NCBI RefSeq assembly: GCF_049116215.1
Contig: NZ_JAGDZB010000003.1
Coordinates: forward strand, 434,001 to 498,000
Source: Shimia sp049116215
GTDB lineage: Bacteria > Pseudomonadota > Alphaproteobacteria > Rhodobacterales > Rhodobacteraceae
DNA length: 64,000 nt
Direction of reading: 5' to 3'
Shown: piece by piece, positions 17,332 through 26,231 of the stretch
Layout: each line of letters starts with the position of its first letter
Numbering within the stretch: the first letter of the stretch is position 1
Notes under the pieces: model-generated
Databases searched by the model: none
Seen by the model: the letters and a program-made list of their open reading frames with translations, nothing else
Told to the model about the DNA's origin: nothing
Translations under genes and position numbers: made by a program

Positions 17332-17383
17332 TTGCAAAAATCACCGGAAAAGAGGCAACTGTTCAAAACGGCTTTGCAAAAAT
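17332..17383. promoter_or_regulatory. Direct repeats TTGCAAAAAT in the mmsA/lysR divergent region
   Basis: Two identical 10-bp copies start at 17332 and 17374, 42 bp apart (about four helical turns), in the ~100-bp divergent region. They could be operator sites for the adjacent LysR protein. Inference from position and spacing. Confidence 0.35.
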
Positions 17384-17396
17384 GAATGGGGATGGA

Positions 17397-18293
17397 ATGG
17401 CGGCGCATTGGGATGATCTGCGGGTGTTTTTGGCGGTGGCACGGGAAGAAAGCCTTTCTGCGGCGGGGCGGCGATTGCAAGTGGACCCCGCAACTGTGGG
17501 ACGGCGTGTGGCGCGGTTGGAAACAGCGTTTGAATCGCCTTTGTTTGTAAAGTCTCCTACCGGATATGCCTTGACGGACGCGGGGCAGCGGCTGATGGGC
17601 CATGCGTTGCGGGTGGAACAAAGCCTGCAGGAAGCCACGGAGGAAATGGTTGGGCAAAGCGCTGGCTTGTCAGGACAAATTCGCATTGGCGCGCCAGATG
17701 GGGTGGCCAATTATCTCTTGCCGGCAGTCTGTGGGCGGATTGCTGAGGCCAACCCGGATCTCGAAATTCAAATCGTGGCCTTGCCGCGTGTGGTGAGTCT
17801 GTCTCGTCGGGAGGCGGATTTGGTGGTGGCGGTGAGTGCGCCAACTGCCGGACGTTTGACGGTTCAGAAAATTACAGACTACAAACTGCATCTGGCGGCG
17901 GCCAAATGGTATCTGCGGAAACGACCGGAGATCACCTGTGTGGATGACCTCAAGGACCATCTTATCACTGGCTACATTCCGGACATGATTTTTGATAAAG
18001 AGCTGGACTACCTCAGCGAAATTGGCATTGACCGGGTGCGGTTGGCGTCCAATTCAGCCTCGGTGCAATTCAACTGGGTGCGCAGCGGGGCCGGCATTGG
18101 CGTGGTGCATGACTTTGCCATTCCCTGGGGGCGCGGTGTGACCAAAGTGTTGGAAAATGAGGTCAGTTTGACCCGCAGTTTTTACTTGATCCGACACGCG
18201 GATGACCGGCGGTTGGAGCGGCTCAATCGGTTCTCGGAAGCCCTGTGTGAAGGCATGCGGCAAGAGGTGGCCCACCTAGAAGGTCAAACTTGA
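17397..18293 (+). CDS. LysR-family transcriptional regulator
   Basis: 298 aa. The N-terminal HTH reads DLRVFLAVAREESLSAAGRR then VDPATVGRRVARLETAF, and the substrate domain (~95-290) has the usual alpha/beta pattern. The ATG at 17397 is chosen because GGGGATGGA precedes it and the HTH starts at the usual distance; an upstream ATG (17382) overlaps a repeated sequence and has no ribosome site. Divergent from mmsA, it is the likely valine-pathway regulator. The classical Pseudomonas mmsAB regulator is an AraC protein, so this would be a different control scheme. Confidence 0.9.
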   Translation: MAAHWDDLRVFLAVAREESLSAAGRRLQVDPATVGRRVARLETAFESPLFVKSPTGYALTDAGQRLMGHALRVEQSLQEATEEMVGQSAGLSGQIRIGAPDGVANYLLPAVCGRIAEANPDLEIQIVALPRVVSLSRREADLVVAVSAPTAGRLTVQKITDYKLHLAAAKWYLRKRPEITCVDDLKDHLITGYIPDMIFDKELDYLSEIGIDRVRLASNSASVQFNWVRSGAGIGVVHDFAIPWGRGVTKVLENEVSLTRSFYLIRHADDRRLERLNRFSEALCEGMRQEVAHLEGQT

Positions 18294-18361
18294 CAAGTGC
18301 TTAGGATGCGGCAACGCTGATCCTTAGGGAGCGCCTAAACAAGTTCAAAGCGGAGGTCGCC

Positions 18362-18796
18362 ATGCTCGTACACCAAATTCTCAAGTCCAAAGGCTCTGAA
18401 GGAGTGCTGACTGTGAAACCGGGAACCTTGGTGGAGGAGGCGGCAAAGATCCTGGCCGAAAACGGTATTGGGACTGTCATCGTTTCGCCGGATGGGGAGT
18501 CACTGTCCGGTATTCTTTCGGAGCGGGACATTGTGCGTGAGTTGGCCAAGCGTGGCGTTGGGTGCATGTCTGACAAGGTTGACGATTACATGACCACGGA
18601 GCTTGTGACCTGTGGTCGCAACGATGATGCGGTGTCGGTGCTTGAAAAGATGACCAAAGGACGGTTCCGCCACATGCCAGTGGTAGAGGGTGACACGTTG
18701 GTGGGCCTTATTTCATTGGGTGATGCGGTGAAAGCGCGGCTGTCAGAAGTGGCGATGGAGAAGGATGCGTTGGAAGGCATGATCATGGGGCACTAA
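18362..18796 (+). CDS. CBS-domain protein (tandem CBS pair)
   Basis: 144 aa consisting of two CBS motifs: residues ~8-65 (TVKPGTLVEEAAKILAENGI, GILSERDIVREL) and ~75-135 (MTTELVTCGRNDDAVSVLE, RFRHMPVV, GLISLGDAVK). A CBS pair binds adenosine nucleotides and usually senses cell energy state. No catalytic domain is attached. The ATG follows GGAGGTCGCC. It is immediately upstream of coaD on the same strand but separated by ~107 bp. Confidence 0.92.
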   Translation: MLVHQILKSKGSEGVLTVKPGTLVEEAAKILAENGIGTVIVSPDGESLSGILSERDIVRELAKRGVGCMSDKVDDYMTTELVTCGRNDDAVSVLEKMTKGRFRHMPVVEGDTLVGLISLGDAVKARLSEVAMEKDALEGMIMGH

Positions 18797-18903
18797 GCCC
18801 GTGCCGTGACGTCCTTTGTCCGCAGAACTACCTATGTCTTAAAGAACCCTTGCAAATGGCCGCGCAATAATGTTGCGTGCGCACAGGACCACGGGAGGCT
18901 TAC

Positions 18904-19401
18904 ATGCGCACCGCACTTTACCCAGGCACGTTTGACCCTATCACACTGGGACATATAGATATTATCCGCCGAGCGGCCGTTTTGGTCGATCGGTTGGTGA
19001 TTGGCGTAGCGATCAATCGCGACAAGGGCCCGATGTTTGACCTGGAAGAGCGGGTGGCGATGATCGAAGGCGAATGCGCCAAGCTGTCCAAAGAGACGGG
19101 CACCGAGATCATTGCGCATCCGTTTGAGAACCTGCTGATTGATTGCGCTAAAGAAGTTGGGGCGCAGATCATTGTGCGCGGACTGCGGGCTGTGACCGAT
19201 TTTGAGTACGAATATCAAATGGTTGGCATGAATCGGGCACTGGACAGCAGCATCGAGACCGTGTTTCTGATGGCGGATCTGAAGCATCAGGCGATTGCGT
19301 CAAAGCTTGTCAAAGAGATCGCGCGGCTGGACGGGGATGTGTCGCAATTTGTGACACCTGCGGTGAATGCGGCATTGATGGAGCGGTTGGGCAAAGCCTG
19401 A
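18904..19401 (+). CDS. coaD: Phosphopantetheine adenylyltransferase
   Basis: 165 aa, the full family length. It adenylates 4'-phosphopantetheine to dephospho-CoA, the penultimate step of CoA synthesis. The nucleotidyltransferase motif reads YPGTFDPITLGHIDII (T/HxGH form), with the second substrate loop IIVRGLRAVTDFEYEYQM and a C-terminal SSTxx-equivalent KLVKEIARLDGDVSQFV. The ATG at 18904 follows GGGAGGCTTAC. Confidence 0.97.
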   Translation: MRTALYPGTFDPITLGHIDIIRRAAVLVDRLVIGVAINRDKGPMFDLEERVAMIEGECAKLSKETGTEIIAHPFENLLIDCAKEVGAQIIVRGLRAVTDFEYEYQMVGMNRALDSSIETVFLMADLKHQAIASKLVKEIARLDGDVSQFVTPAVNAALMERLGKA

Positions 19402-19626
19402 CGCGGGACAGCGGCGTTAACACAAAAATTCAGTACCAAAATTTCGTCGGTAATCTGTCGGTATCGCGGCTGTTTTTGAACGGTGCGTTTTGGTGCGGGC
19501 AAGTGTGACCGCATCGCACGGCGCAACGTCTTGTGGCGCAACAGCACTTTGCAAATCTGTCGATGTGGGGCATGAAAGGCCAACAGGACAGACAGCCCCA
19601 CCAGAGGGGCAAAAGGAGTGCGTAAG

Positions 19627-20601
19627 ATGGCAGGTGGTTTGCTGGCGTTGTTGGATGATGTGGCTTCGATTGCCAAAGTGGCGGCGGCCTCAATTGACGA
19701 TGTGGCGGCGGGTGCGGCCAAGGCCAGCGCCAAAGCCGCAGGTGCGGTGATCGACGATGCGGCGGTCACGCCAAAATACCTGCATGGGTTTGAAGCCAAG
19801 CGCGAGCTGCCGATCATTTGGAAAATCGCCAAAGGCTCGATCAAGAACAAGCTTCTTATTCTGTTGCCGGTGGCGTTGCTGTTGGCCAATTTTGCACCCT
19901 GGTTGATTTCGCCGCTGCTAATGATTGGTGGCGCGTACCTGTGTTTTGAAGGTGCTGAGAAGGTGCTGCACGCTTACCTGCCGCATGACGATCATCACGG
20001 CAGTGAGGAGGTCGTGAGCGACGATCCGGCGCATCTGGAAGAGAAGAAGGCGGCGGGCGCGATCAAGACCGACTTTATCCTGTCCGCGGAAATCATGACC
20101 ATCATCTTGTCCGGCATCCCAGAGAGTAATTTCTGGATGGAAGCGGCCACTTTGGCGGTGGCCGGCGTGGGCATCACCGTGGCGGTTTATGGTTCAGTGG
20201 CGCTGATTGTGAAAATGGACGATGTTGGGCTGGCGATGTATGCCGGTGGCCGTCTGTCGCTGACCCGTACTTTGGGCCGTTGGCTGGTGCGGGGCATGCC
20301 GTATTTCATGAAGCTGCTGACCATTGTTGGCACGGCGGCAATGCTCTGGGTGGGTGGCTCCATTGTGATCCACGGCATGGAAGAGCTGGGCTTTGGCTGG
20401 CTGGGCCACCACATTCACGACATTGCTTATGCGGCGGGTCACATGGTGCCGGCGGCCTATGAAGGCTTTGTCGAATGGACCACCAAAGCAGCGCTGGACG
20501 GCGTGTTTGGTCTGGTATTGGGTGCCGCACTGATCCCGGTGGCAACCAAGGTGATCGCGCCAATCTGGGGCGCGGTGAGTGGCAAGAAAGCGGCGCATTA
20601 A
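19627..20601 (+). CDS. DUF808 family inner-membrane protein (YedI-like)
   Basis: 324 aa. It begins MAGGLLALLDDVASIAKVAA, the signature N-terminus of DUF808, followed by PKYLHGFEAKRELPIIWKIA and about six hydrophobic segments between 75 and 310, plus a His/Asp-rich loop (HDDHHGSEE). The family is widespread and uncharacterised. The ATG is preceded by AAGGAG at 8 nt. The 225 bp upstream show no other gene. Confidence 0.93.
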   Translation: MAGGLLALLDDVASIAKVAAASIDDVAAGAAKASAKAAGAVIDDAAVTPKYLHGFEAKRELPIIWKIAKGSIKNKLLILLPVALLLANFAPWLISPLLMIGGAYLCFEGAEKVLHAYLPHDDHHGSEEVVSDDPAHLEEKKAAGAIKTDFILSAEIMTIILSGIPESNFWMEAATLAVAGVGITVAVYGSVALIVKMDDVGLAMYAGGRLSLTRTLGRWLVRGMPYFMKLLTIVGTAAMLWVGGSIVIHGMEELGFGWLGHHIHDIAYAAGHMVPAAYEGFVEWTTKAALDGVFGLVLGAALIPVATKVIAPIWGAVSGKKAAH

Positions 20602-20694
20602 ATGCGCGTTTATGATGCGTTGCCGGCTATACGGGAGGTGCATCCCTGGTACAAAAGATGGATCGGTACACGGTCCATCTACCCGGAGCGTCAC

Positions 20695-21048
20695 ATGCGT
20701 TTCATCAACTCTGCCTCCACGCTGTCCGAATTTGAAACGCGCATGACGCTTGCGCCGCGTGCTCAGGAAGAGCTTGCGACCTTCTTGGATGTGCGCCTGA
20801 AAATTGCAGCGCGCGCAAGCGCACGAACTGCCAGTGGTGCAGGCAGCTTCTACAACACCCTTTCCGGTGAGAATCCGGATTATGTGCGGCTAACGGGCAG
20901 TGAACTGAAAGACGTGCTACAGGTAATTGGCGCTGAGGTGGATGACATTGTCGATCAACACGCTGTGTTTGATTTGCGCGTGGACCTTGCCGCTGAGGTC
21001 TTCGCCACTCTTCAGTCTTACGCCTCTTCGACCCCTGTCCAGTCTTGA
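20695..21048 (+). CDS. Hypothetical protein, mostly helical
   Basis: 117 aa from an ATG preceded by CGGAGCGTCAC. The product starts MRFINSASTLSEFETRM and is rich in Ala, Leu and Glu; predicted helices with a LTGSELKDVLQVIGAEVDDIVD segment suggest an all-alpha soluble protein. No family recognised. Its last 31 bp overlap the end of the convergent gene, so one of the two ends, or one of the genes, could be wrong. Confidence 0.5.
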   Translation: MRFINSASTLSEFETRMTLAPRAQEELATFLDVRLKIAARASARTASGAGSFYNTLSGENPDYVRLTGSELKDVLQVIGAEVDDIVDQHAVFDLRVDLAAEVFATLQSYASSTPVQS

Positions 21049-21425
21049 TGACCTCTGGCGTTGAGCATGGAGGACATGCGGAAGTGTCCATCAGCATCAT
21101 GAAGCAGAGCCGTTGATATGTAGGGCGCGGTGGCAAGGCTGGCACCACTGAGCATCCGGGTTCGGAAGGTGCCAAGCCATGTGCCATCTGGACATGTCTC
21201 TAATCTAATCGGTGTTCGGTCGATCAAATCCAGATTCATCATATTCACAGCGACCAGATACTGATCGAAGTTTTTGCGAACGGCAGATTCCGTTGAGAGG
21301 ACTATCGGCTTTAGCTTGGTGATAAGCGAAAAAGGTAGGATCAGGCGCGCGCGCCATTGTTGCAGATTGCCTTCGATGAAGGCGTCGGAAATATCTGTGA
21401 GAAAACGCTCAAACTCTGTATTCAT
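21018..21425 (-). CDS. Hypothetical protein, NTF2/SnoaL-like fold possible
   Basis: 135 aa from an ATG at 21425 (MNTEFERFLTDISDAFIEGN). The N-terminal helix followed by WRARLILPF, a helix (AVRKNFDQYLVAVNM) and C-terminal strands (TWLGTFRTRML, APYISTALLHDADGHFRMSSM) resembles the cone-shaped NTF2-like fold. No active-site residues can be assigned. It is convergent with and overlaps the preceding plus-strand gene by 31 bp. Confidence 0.6.
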   Translation of the reverse strand: MNTEFERFLTDISDAFIEGNLQQWRARLILPFSLITKLKPIVLSTESAVRKNFDQYLVAVNMMNLDLIDRTPIRLETCPDGTWLGTFRTRMLSGASLATAPYISTALLHDADGHFRMSSMLNARGHQDWTGVEEA

Positions 21426-21507
21426 GCGCAAAACTGTACGCCTGTTGGCACAACAATGCGAGCGTTTCCCAATCGCTAGAGCGATGAGTCACGCTTGGGC
21501 GCAATTG

Positions 21508-22254
21508 TTAGGCAAGTTCAGTGACTTCGCCGGTTTGCGCATCATAAGCCACCGCCATGGCGCTGCGCAGGCGGGCGACGGCGGCGTCGGTGTTTTCCTC
21601 GGCGTCAAAGGTCATTTGGTCGAGAACGTCGATGTGGATGCTGCCTTTGAACGGGAAGACCTTGCCACGTGGCAGGAGCTTGTCGGAGTGGCTGATGACA
21701 AAGGGGCGTACCGCGCGGCCGGTTTGTTGCGCGATGAGGACGGCGCCGGCTTTAAATGGGGCCAGACCCGCTTTCGTGGAGCGGGTGCCTTCGACAAAGA
21801 GGATCGGGGAGCGGCGTTTGGGCATCGCGGCGATGGCGTCTGTCAGAGAGGACAGCGCGTCGCGGCCTTTTTGGCGGTCGATTTTTAGGAGGCCCGCGCC
21901 GTCAAAGCCGCGTTTTAGCAGGGCGGCTTCGCAGAGCTCTTTTTTGGCGCCAAACGTGACCCATTTCTCGTCCGGGATCACATGCAACATGGAGAAGCCA
22001 TCGAGGTGGCTGCGGTGGTTTACGGCAATGATGGAATTGGCGTCGGTGCGCAGGGCCTCAATGGCGGCGTCGGAGATCTCGACTTTCACGTCGAGGAACC
22101 ACAACAGCCAGGAGCAGCAGCGCGAGACGGTGCGCCAGAACCAGCCGCGAAAGCCGGGGCGTTTGCCGCAGAGCGTGGGGATGAAGGCCACAAACAGAAA
22201 GATAAACGGGCCGGCGAGGACCAGAAGGCAGCGCTTTAAGAGGGTGGCGAGCAT
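21508..22254 (-). CDS. plsC: 1-acyl-sn-glycerol-3-phosphate acyltransferase
   Basis: 248 aa. It acylates lysophosphatidic acid to phosphatidic acid at the inner membrane. An N-terminal hydrophobic region (3-28) is followed by the catalytic HX4D motif in NHRSHLDGFSML (~79-90), the FVEGTRS phosphate-binding block (~150-156) and a PFVISHSD segment. The ATG lies at the edge of a 434-bp gap holding a repeat element. Downstream no gene is closely coupled. Confidence 0.93.
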   Translation of the reverse strand: MLATLLKRCLLVLAGPFIFLFVAFIPTLCGKRPGFRGWFWRTVSRCCSWLLWFLDVKVEISDAAIEALRTDANSIIAVNHRSHLDGFSMLHVIPDEKWVTFGAKKELCEAALLKRGFDGAGLLKIDRQKGRDALSSLTDAIAAMPKRRSPILFVEGTRSTKAGLAPFKAGAVLIAQQTGRAVRPFVISHSDKLLPRGKVFPFKGSIHIDVLDQMTFDAEENTDAAVARLRSAMAVAYDAQTGEVTELA

Positions 22255-22374
22255 GGGTGGTCCTGTGTGGCGGGGGGTTGCAAGCCAAATAGAGGGTTAC
22301 GACAGGTAAGGATAGGGGGAATTGGGGTAGGGTTGGCGGTCGGCTGCCGATCTTGGCGGGGAGCAGGGGCCTAT

Positions 22375-22453
22375 CAAACTGGGGCCAGCCCCCAGACACA
22401 GACCAAACTGGGGCCAGCCCCCAGACCCCCGGGATATTTTTGGCAAGAAGAAG
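22375..22453 (+). repeat. Palindromic intergenic repeat (CCAGCCCCC...GGGATATTTTTGG type), partly duplicated
   Basis: A 22-bp unit containing the palindrome TGGGGCCAGCCCCCA occurs twice in tandem (from 22375 and 22404, 29-bp period). The second copy continues into CCCCCGGGATATTTTTGG. The same core recurs at 31539-31583 in the same orientation. It looks like a dispersed REP-like element of Rhodobacterales genomes. Confidence 0.7.
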
Positions 22454-22637
22454 AGGGCGGGCGGCGCGGAGCCACCCCCGGAAGGAACCCCGATGAGGCT
22501 TCTCCTTGCGCGGCCATCGGCTTCCCAGCCTGTACCGCAGCAAGAGCCTGTGACTTTATGGTCAATGAAAGGTTACTTCTTCTTGCTCAAAATATCCTCG
22601 CCGAAGGCAAAACAACGCGCGTCCGCGCGTCAAAAAC

Positions 22638-22668
22638 AAAAAAAGCGCCCCAAAATGAGGCGCCTTTT
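22638..22668 (-). terminator. Rho-independent terminator of tkt
   Basis: On the minus strand AAAAGGCGCC and GGCGCTTTTTTT form a hairpin with a ~10-nt loop followed by a T-rich tract. It starts ~20 bp after the tkt stop. Confidence 0.8.
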
Positions 22669-22688
22669 CAATAGGATATATATCGAGC

Positions 22689-24710
22689 TTACAGCAGGTC
22701 TTTGACCTTCTGGGCCACGTTGGCTGCGGTGATGCCGAACTTCTCGAATAGCTCACCCGCCGGGGCGGAGGCGCCGAAGCTGTCCATGCCAACAAAGTCG
22801 GATTTGCCTGGACGGGCGCGTTCACCCAGCAGCCACTGGTCCCAGCCGCCATTGCGCACGGCCGCTTCAACACCCACACGCACAGCGGCGCCAGCAGGCA
22901 GCACTTTGCGGCGGTAGTCTTCGTCCTGAGCAGAAAAGAGTTCCATGCAGGGCATGGAGACAACGCGGGTGCCGATGCCCTCGGCTTCGAGCAGCTTTTT
23001 GGCTTCCATCGCGTTGGAGACCTCGGAGCCGGTGGCGATCAGGATGGCCTGACGTTTGGCTTCGGCTTCGGCCAGAACATAGCCGCCTTGGGCGGTCAGG
23101 TTCTTCAGCTTGTGCTCGGTGCGCAGGGTGGGGAGGTTCTGACGGGTCAGTGCCATCACCGATGGGGTGTCCTTGGAGGTCAGGGCAATTTCCCAAGCCT
23201 CGGCGGTTTCCACGGTGTCTGCAGGACGGAACACATAGGTGTTTGGGGTTGCACGACAGATTGCCAGGTGCTCAACCGGCTGGTGGGTTGGGCCATCTTC
23301 GCCCACGCCGATGGAGTCATGGGTCATGACAAACACGGTTGGGATTTTGCTCAACGCGGCCAAGCGCATGGAGGGGCGCGCGTAGTCGGTGAAGCAGAAG
23401 AAGGTTCCGCCGTAAGGGCGGATGCCGCCGTGCAGCGCCATGCCGTTCATGGCAGCGGCCATGCCGTGCTCACGGATGCCCCAATAGACGTAGCGACCTT
23501 TGCGGTTGTCGGTGTCAAACACACCCAGATCCGCTGTCAACGTGTTGTTGGAGCCGGTCAGATCTGCGGAACCACCCACGGTTTCTGGCATGATCGGGTT
23601 GATCGCAGCCAGCGCCATTTCGGAAGATTTCCGGGTCGCCACGGTGGGCAGCTCTTCGGAGATCTGTTTTTTCAGCGCTTTGACAGTGGCCGACAGCTTG
23701 TTAGGGGCGTCAAGCGCATAGGCGCGGTTGAAACGGTCCTGTTTCTGTTTGGAGGCTTCGGAGAAGCGACCTTCCCAAGCTTCGCGGTCTGCGGCGCCAC
23801 GGGAACCAATAGCTTCCCACTGGGCTTTGACGTCAGCAGGCACGTCAAACGGCGCGGAGGTCCAGCCATAGCCTTCTTTGGCGGCTTTCATCTGATCCGC
23901 GTCGGTCAGCGCGCCGTGGCCTTTGGAGGTGTCCTGCGCGGCGTGGCCAATCGCGATGTGGGTTTTGCACGCGATCATCGATGGCTTTTTGGTCTTCTTG
24001 GCCGCTTCGATGGCGGCGTCAATCGCATCGGCGTCATGGCCGTCGATTTCCTGCACGTGCCAGCCGGAGGCTTTGAAACGTTTAACCTGATCGGTGCGGT
24101 CAGACAGCTCTACGGTGCCGTCGATGGTGATGTTGTTGTTGTCCCAGAAGACAATCAGGTTGCCCAGAGAGTGGCGACCGGCCAGGCCGATGGCCTCTTG
24201 GGAGATGCCTTCCATCAGGCAGCCGTCACCGGCGATGACGTATGTCTTGTGGTCCACCAGCTTGCGGCCATATTGCGCGCGCTGGATTTCCTCAGCCATG
24301 GCAAAACCCACAGCGTTGGCGATGCCCTGACCCAATGGTCCGGTGGTGGTCTCAACTGCGTCCAGCAGGAAGTTTTCCGGGTGGCCTGCGGTCAACGCGC
24401 CGGACTGCCGGAAGTTCTTCACCTGATCGAGGGTGACCTGCTTGTCGCCCATGAGGTAGAGCAGGGAGTAGATCAGCATGGAGCCGTGACCTGCGGACAG
24501 GATGAACCGGTCGCGGTCTGGCCAGCTTGGCGCGGCCACGTCAAATTTCATGTGCTTTTCAAACAGCACGGTGGCCACGTCAGCCATGCCCATGGGCATG
24601 CCGGAGTGACCGGAGTTTGCAGCGGCAACCGCATCCAGCGTCAGGGCGCGAATGGCGGTGGCTTTCATCCAGTGTTCTGGGTTTTTTTCACGCAGTGCGG
24701 CGATATCCAC
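22689..24710 (-). CDS. tkt: Transketolase
   Basis: 673 aa from a GTG codon preceded by GAAGGAG, which gives the normal family length; longer in-frame extensions lack support. It transfers two-carbon ketol groups in the pentose phosphate/Calvin pathways using thiamine diphosphate. Visible motifs are NSGHSGMPMGMAD, GHPENF, the ThDP site GDGCLMEGISQEA...WDNNNITIDG, the pyrimidine-domain GIREHGMAAAMNG, and THDSIGVGEDGPTHQPVEH. It is divergent from the zauP-like/zapA pair and ends in a terminator. Confidence 0.97.
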   Translation of the reverse strand: MDIAALREKNPEHWMKATAIRALTLDAVAAANSGHSGMPMGMADVATVLFEKHMKFDVAAPSWPDRDRFILSAGHGSMLIYSLLYLMGDKQVTLDQVKNFRQSGALTAGHPENFLLDAVETTTGPLGQGIANAVGFAMAEEIQRAQYGRKLVDHKTYVIAGDGCLMEGISQEAIGLAGRHSLGNLIVFWDNNNITIDGTVELSDRTDQVKRFKASGWHVQEIDGHDADAIDAAIEAAKKTKKPSMIACKTHIAIGHAAQDTSKGHGALTDADQMKAAKEGYGWTSAPFDVPADVKAQWEAIGSRGAADREAWEGRFSEASKQKQDRFNRAYALDAPNKLSATVKALKKQISEELPTVATRKSSEMALAAINPIMPETVGGSADLTGSNNTLTADLGVFDTDNRKGRYVYWGIREHGMAAAMNGMALHGGIRPYGGTFFCFTDYARPSMRLAALSKIPTVFVMTHDSIGVGEDGPTHQPVEHLAICRATPNTYVFRPADTVETAEAWEIALTSKDTPSVMALTRQNLPTLRTEHKLKNLTAQGGYVLAEAEAKRQAILIATGSEVSNAMEAKKLLEAEGIGTRVVSMPCMELFSAQDEDYRRKVLPAGAAVRVGVEAAVRNGGWDQWLLGERARPGKSDFVGMDSFGASAPAGELFEKFGITAANVAQKVKDLL

Positions 24711-24965
24711 GGATGCGCTCCTTCGGGTTAAAGGGTTGAGTTGTCCGGTTACTAGCAGTTTCGCGGTCAATAGCAAGCTGGCAGGCGTGTTAGCGGTAAA
24801 TTTGGGCCGGTTGTGACGCAAGTCAATCTGTCGGATTGGGGGCGCATTTTGCAATTTCAACGGCTAATATCAGACCATTGAGCGTCGTTCTTTGATTCGT
24901 TAAGAAGGGCAGGCGCGCTTTAAGAACGCGGGTCACTAAGAACCGGACCGGAAAGGACGAGGCAC

Positions 24966-25775
24966 ATGAGCGACATCAGCGAACTGGAAGGCAGGCTGAC
25001 GGCGGCGCTGGAACGCATTGCGCGCGGCGTTGACGGCATGCAGGCGGCGGTTGCTGAGCCCGATGAGGGCGAAGACGTACAGGCATTGCGTCGGGCATTG
25101 GAAAACGAGGCGCTGGTGACGGCGCAAATGGAAGAACGGGTGCGGGCCTTGACCGCGCGGCAGACCGAGCTTGAGGAAGAGCTAGGTGCAGCGCAGGCCG
25201 CTCAAAGTGACGCAGAAGAGGCCTTAAAAACCGCAGAAGGCAAGGCAGAAGAAACGTCTGCGTCTTTGTTGGCGGCTGAAGCGCGGGCGGAAGCGGCGGA
25301 AACCGCTGCGGCAGCCGTAGCAGATGCGGCGGAAGAGGCGGCCGAGAATGCCGACAGTTCTGCGGGTGAGACCGCGGACCCGGCGCCAGCTGAAGATGGT
25401 GCGCTGGCCGCGGCGGTGGAAGAAAACCGCGTGATGCTTGGTGAGTTGGGCAAACGTCTGCGCCGATTGCGCCAAATGGCACGCCGGGAACGCTCTGCCA
25501 ATCAGGTGCTGCGCGAGCAAGTCGAGAAAGAGGCCATGGTGGATCCGTCTGCCGTGAACGAAGCCTTAAAAGCCGACCTTGATACGTTGAGTGCCTTGCG
25601 CGAAGCCGAGAGTGCGGAAACTGCCGTGATCCTGGCGGAGCTTCGTCCTTTGGTGCATGGCATGGCGAGTGCCGCTTCTGAAGACGATAAAGCGGAAGAC
25701 AGCGCAGCGGCTGAGGCCGTCTCTGAGGAGACCGCAACATCGGTTGAAGACAGCAAAGAAACGGGAGACGCCTGA
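24966..25775 (+). CDS. Coiled-coil protein upstream of ZapA (ZauP-like)
   Basis: 269 aa, highly acidic and alanine-rich. Heptad-like helices run from ~1-115 (ELEGRLTAALERIARGVDGM, MEERVRALTARQTELEEEL) and ~130-220 (ENRVMLGELGKRLRRLRQM). Its stop overlaps the zapA start by 1 nt (TGATG). In Caulobacter the coiled-coil protein ZauP is encoded directly upstream of ZapA and focuses the Z-ring with it; gene position and architecture support the same role here. Direct homology was not testable. The acidic low-complexity C-terminus (EETATSVEDSKETGDA) is unlike a folded domain. Confidence 0.75.
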   Translation: MSDISELEGRLTAALERIARGVDGMQAAVAEPDEGEDVQALRRALENEALVTAQMEERVRALTARQTELEEELGAAQAAQSDAEEALKTAEGKAEETSASLLAAEARAEAAETAAAAVADAAEEAAENADSSAGETADPAPAEDGALAAAVEENRVMLGELGKRLRRLRQMARRERSANQVLREQVEKEAMVDPSAVNEALKADLDTLSALREAESAETAVILAELRPLVHGMASAASEDDKAEDSAAAEAVSEETATSVEDSKETGDA

Positions 25776-26170
25776 TGCCTGAAGTACAGATTGAAATTGG
25801 CGGTCGCGTTTTTGAAGTGGCCTGTCAGGAAGGCGAACAGCACTTTCTGCGGGCGGCGGCGCAGATGGTGGATGAACAGGCGCGGGTGCTTGTTGGGCAA
25901 GCCGGTCGCATTCCTGAGGCGCGTATGCTGTTGATGTCGGGGTTGATGTTGGCTGACAAGACTGCTGGTCTGGAAGATCAACTGCGCGATGCGGAAGCCA
26001 AGATTGCCGCGCGGGACAAGGAAATCCAGGCGTTACATGAGGCGCCAAAGGCCGCGCCTGAGAAGGTGGAAGTGCCAACCATTCCAGAAGAAGTGACGCA
26101 GACGCTGGCCGAGATGGCGGCGCGGGCGGAAAGCCTGGCGGATCTGGTGGAAGAGAAGGCGGCGGGATAA
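25775..26170 (+). CDS. zapA: Cell division protein ZapA
   Basis: 131 aa. ZapA binds and bundles FtsZ protofilaments. The N-terminal globular part reads PEVQIEIGGRVFEVACQEGE then HFLRAAAQMVDEQARVL, typical of ZapA, followed by MLLMSGLMLADKT and a C-terminal coiled coil (~65-130, LEDQLRDAEAKIAARDKEIQ). It is translationally coupled to the upstream coiled-coil gene and followed by a terminator, making a two-gene division operon. No 6S RNA gene follows, although one accompanies zapA in many proteobacteria. Confidence 0.93.
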   Translation: MPEVQIEIGGRVFEVACQEGEQHFLRAAAQMVDEQARVLVGQAGRIPEARMLLMSGLMLADKTAGLEDQLRDAEAKIAARDKEIQALHEAPKAAPEKVEVPTIPEEVTQTLAEMAARAESLADLVEEKAAG

Positions 26171-26191
26171 CGTCTGTCAAGATGAACGCGC

Positions 26192-26231
26192 AAAACACCG
26201 CCTATGTGAGAGACATGGGCGGTGTTTTTTT
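26192..26231 (+). terminator. Rho-independent terminator after zapA
   Basis: CACCGCC-T-ATGT and ACAT-G-GGCGGTG form a long stem flanked by AAAA and seven T. It lies ~22 bp after the zapA stop. Confidence 0.88.

Larger units (their letters stand above)
22255..22688. other. Intergenic region with repeat element and tkt terminator
   Basis: This 434-bp gap holds no convincing coding region. It contains a partly duplicated palindromic repeat (22375-22453) and the tkt terminator (22638-22668). The remainder next to plsC probably carries its promoter, but no clear -35/-10 pair could be chosen. Confidence 0.6.

Noticed and set aside
22689..24860. Longer tkt start about 50 codons upstream
   Set aside because: The extension has no transketolase homology, while GTG at 24710 has GAAGGAG and gives the normal N-terminus.
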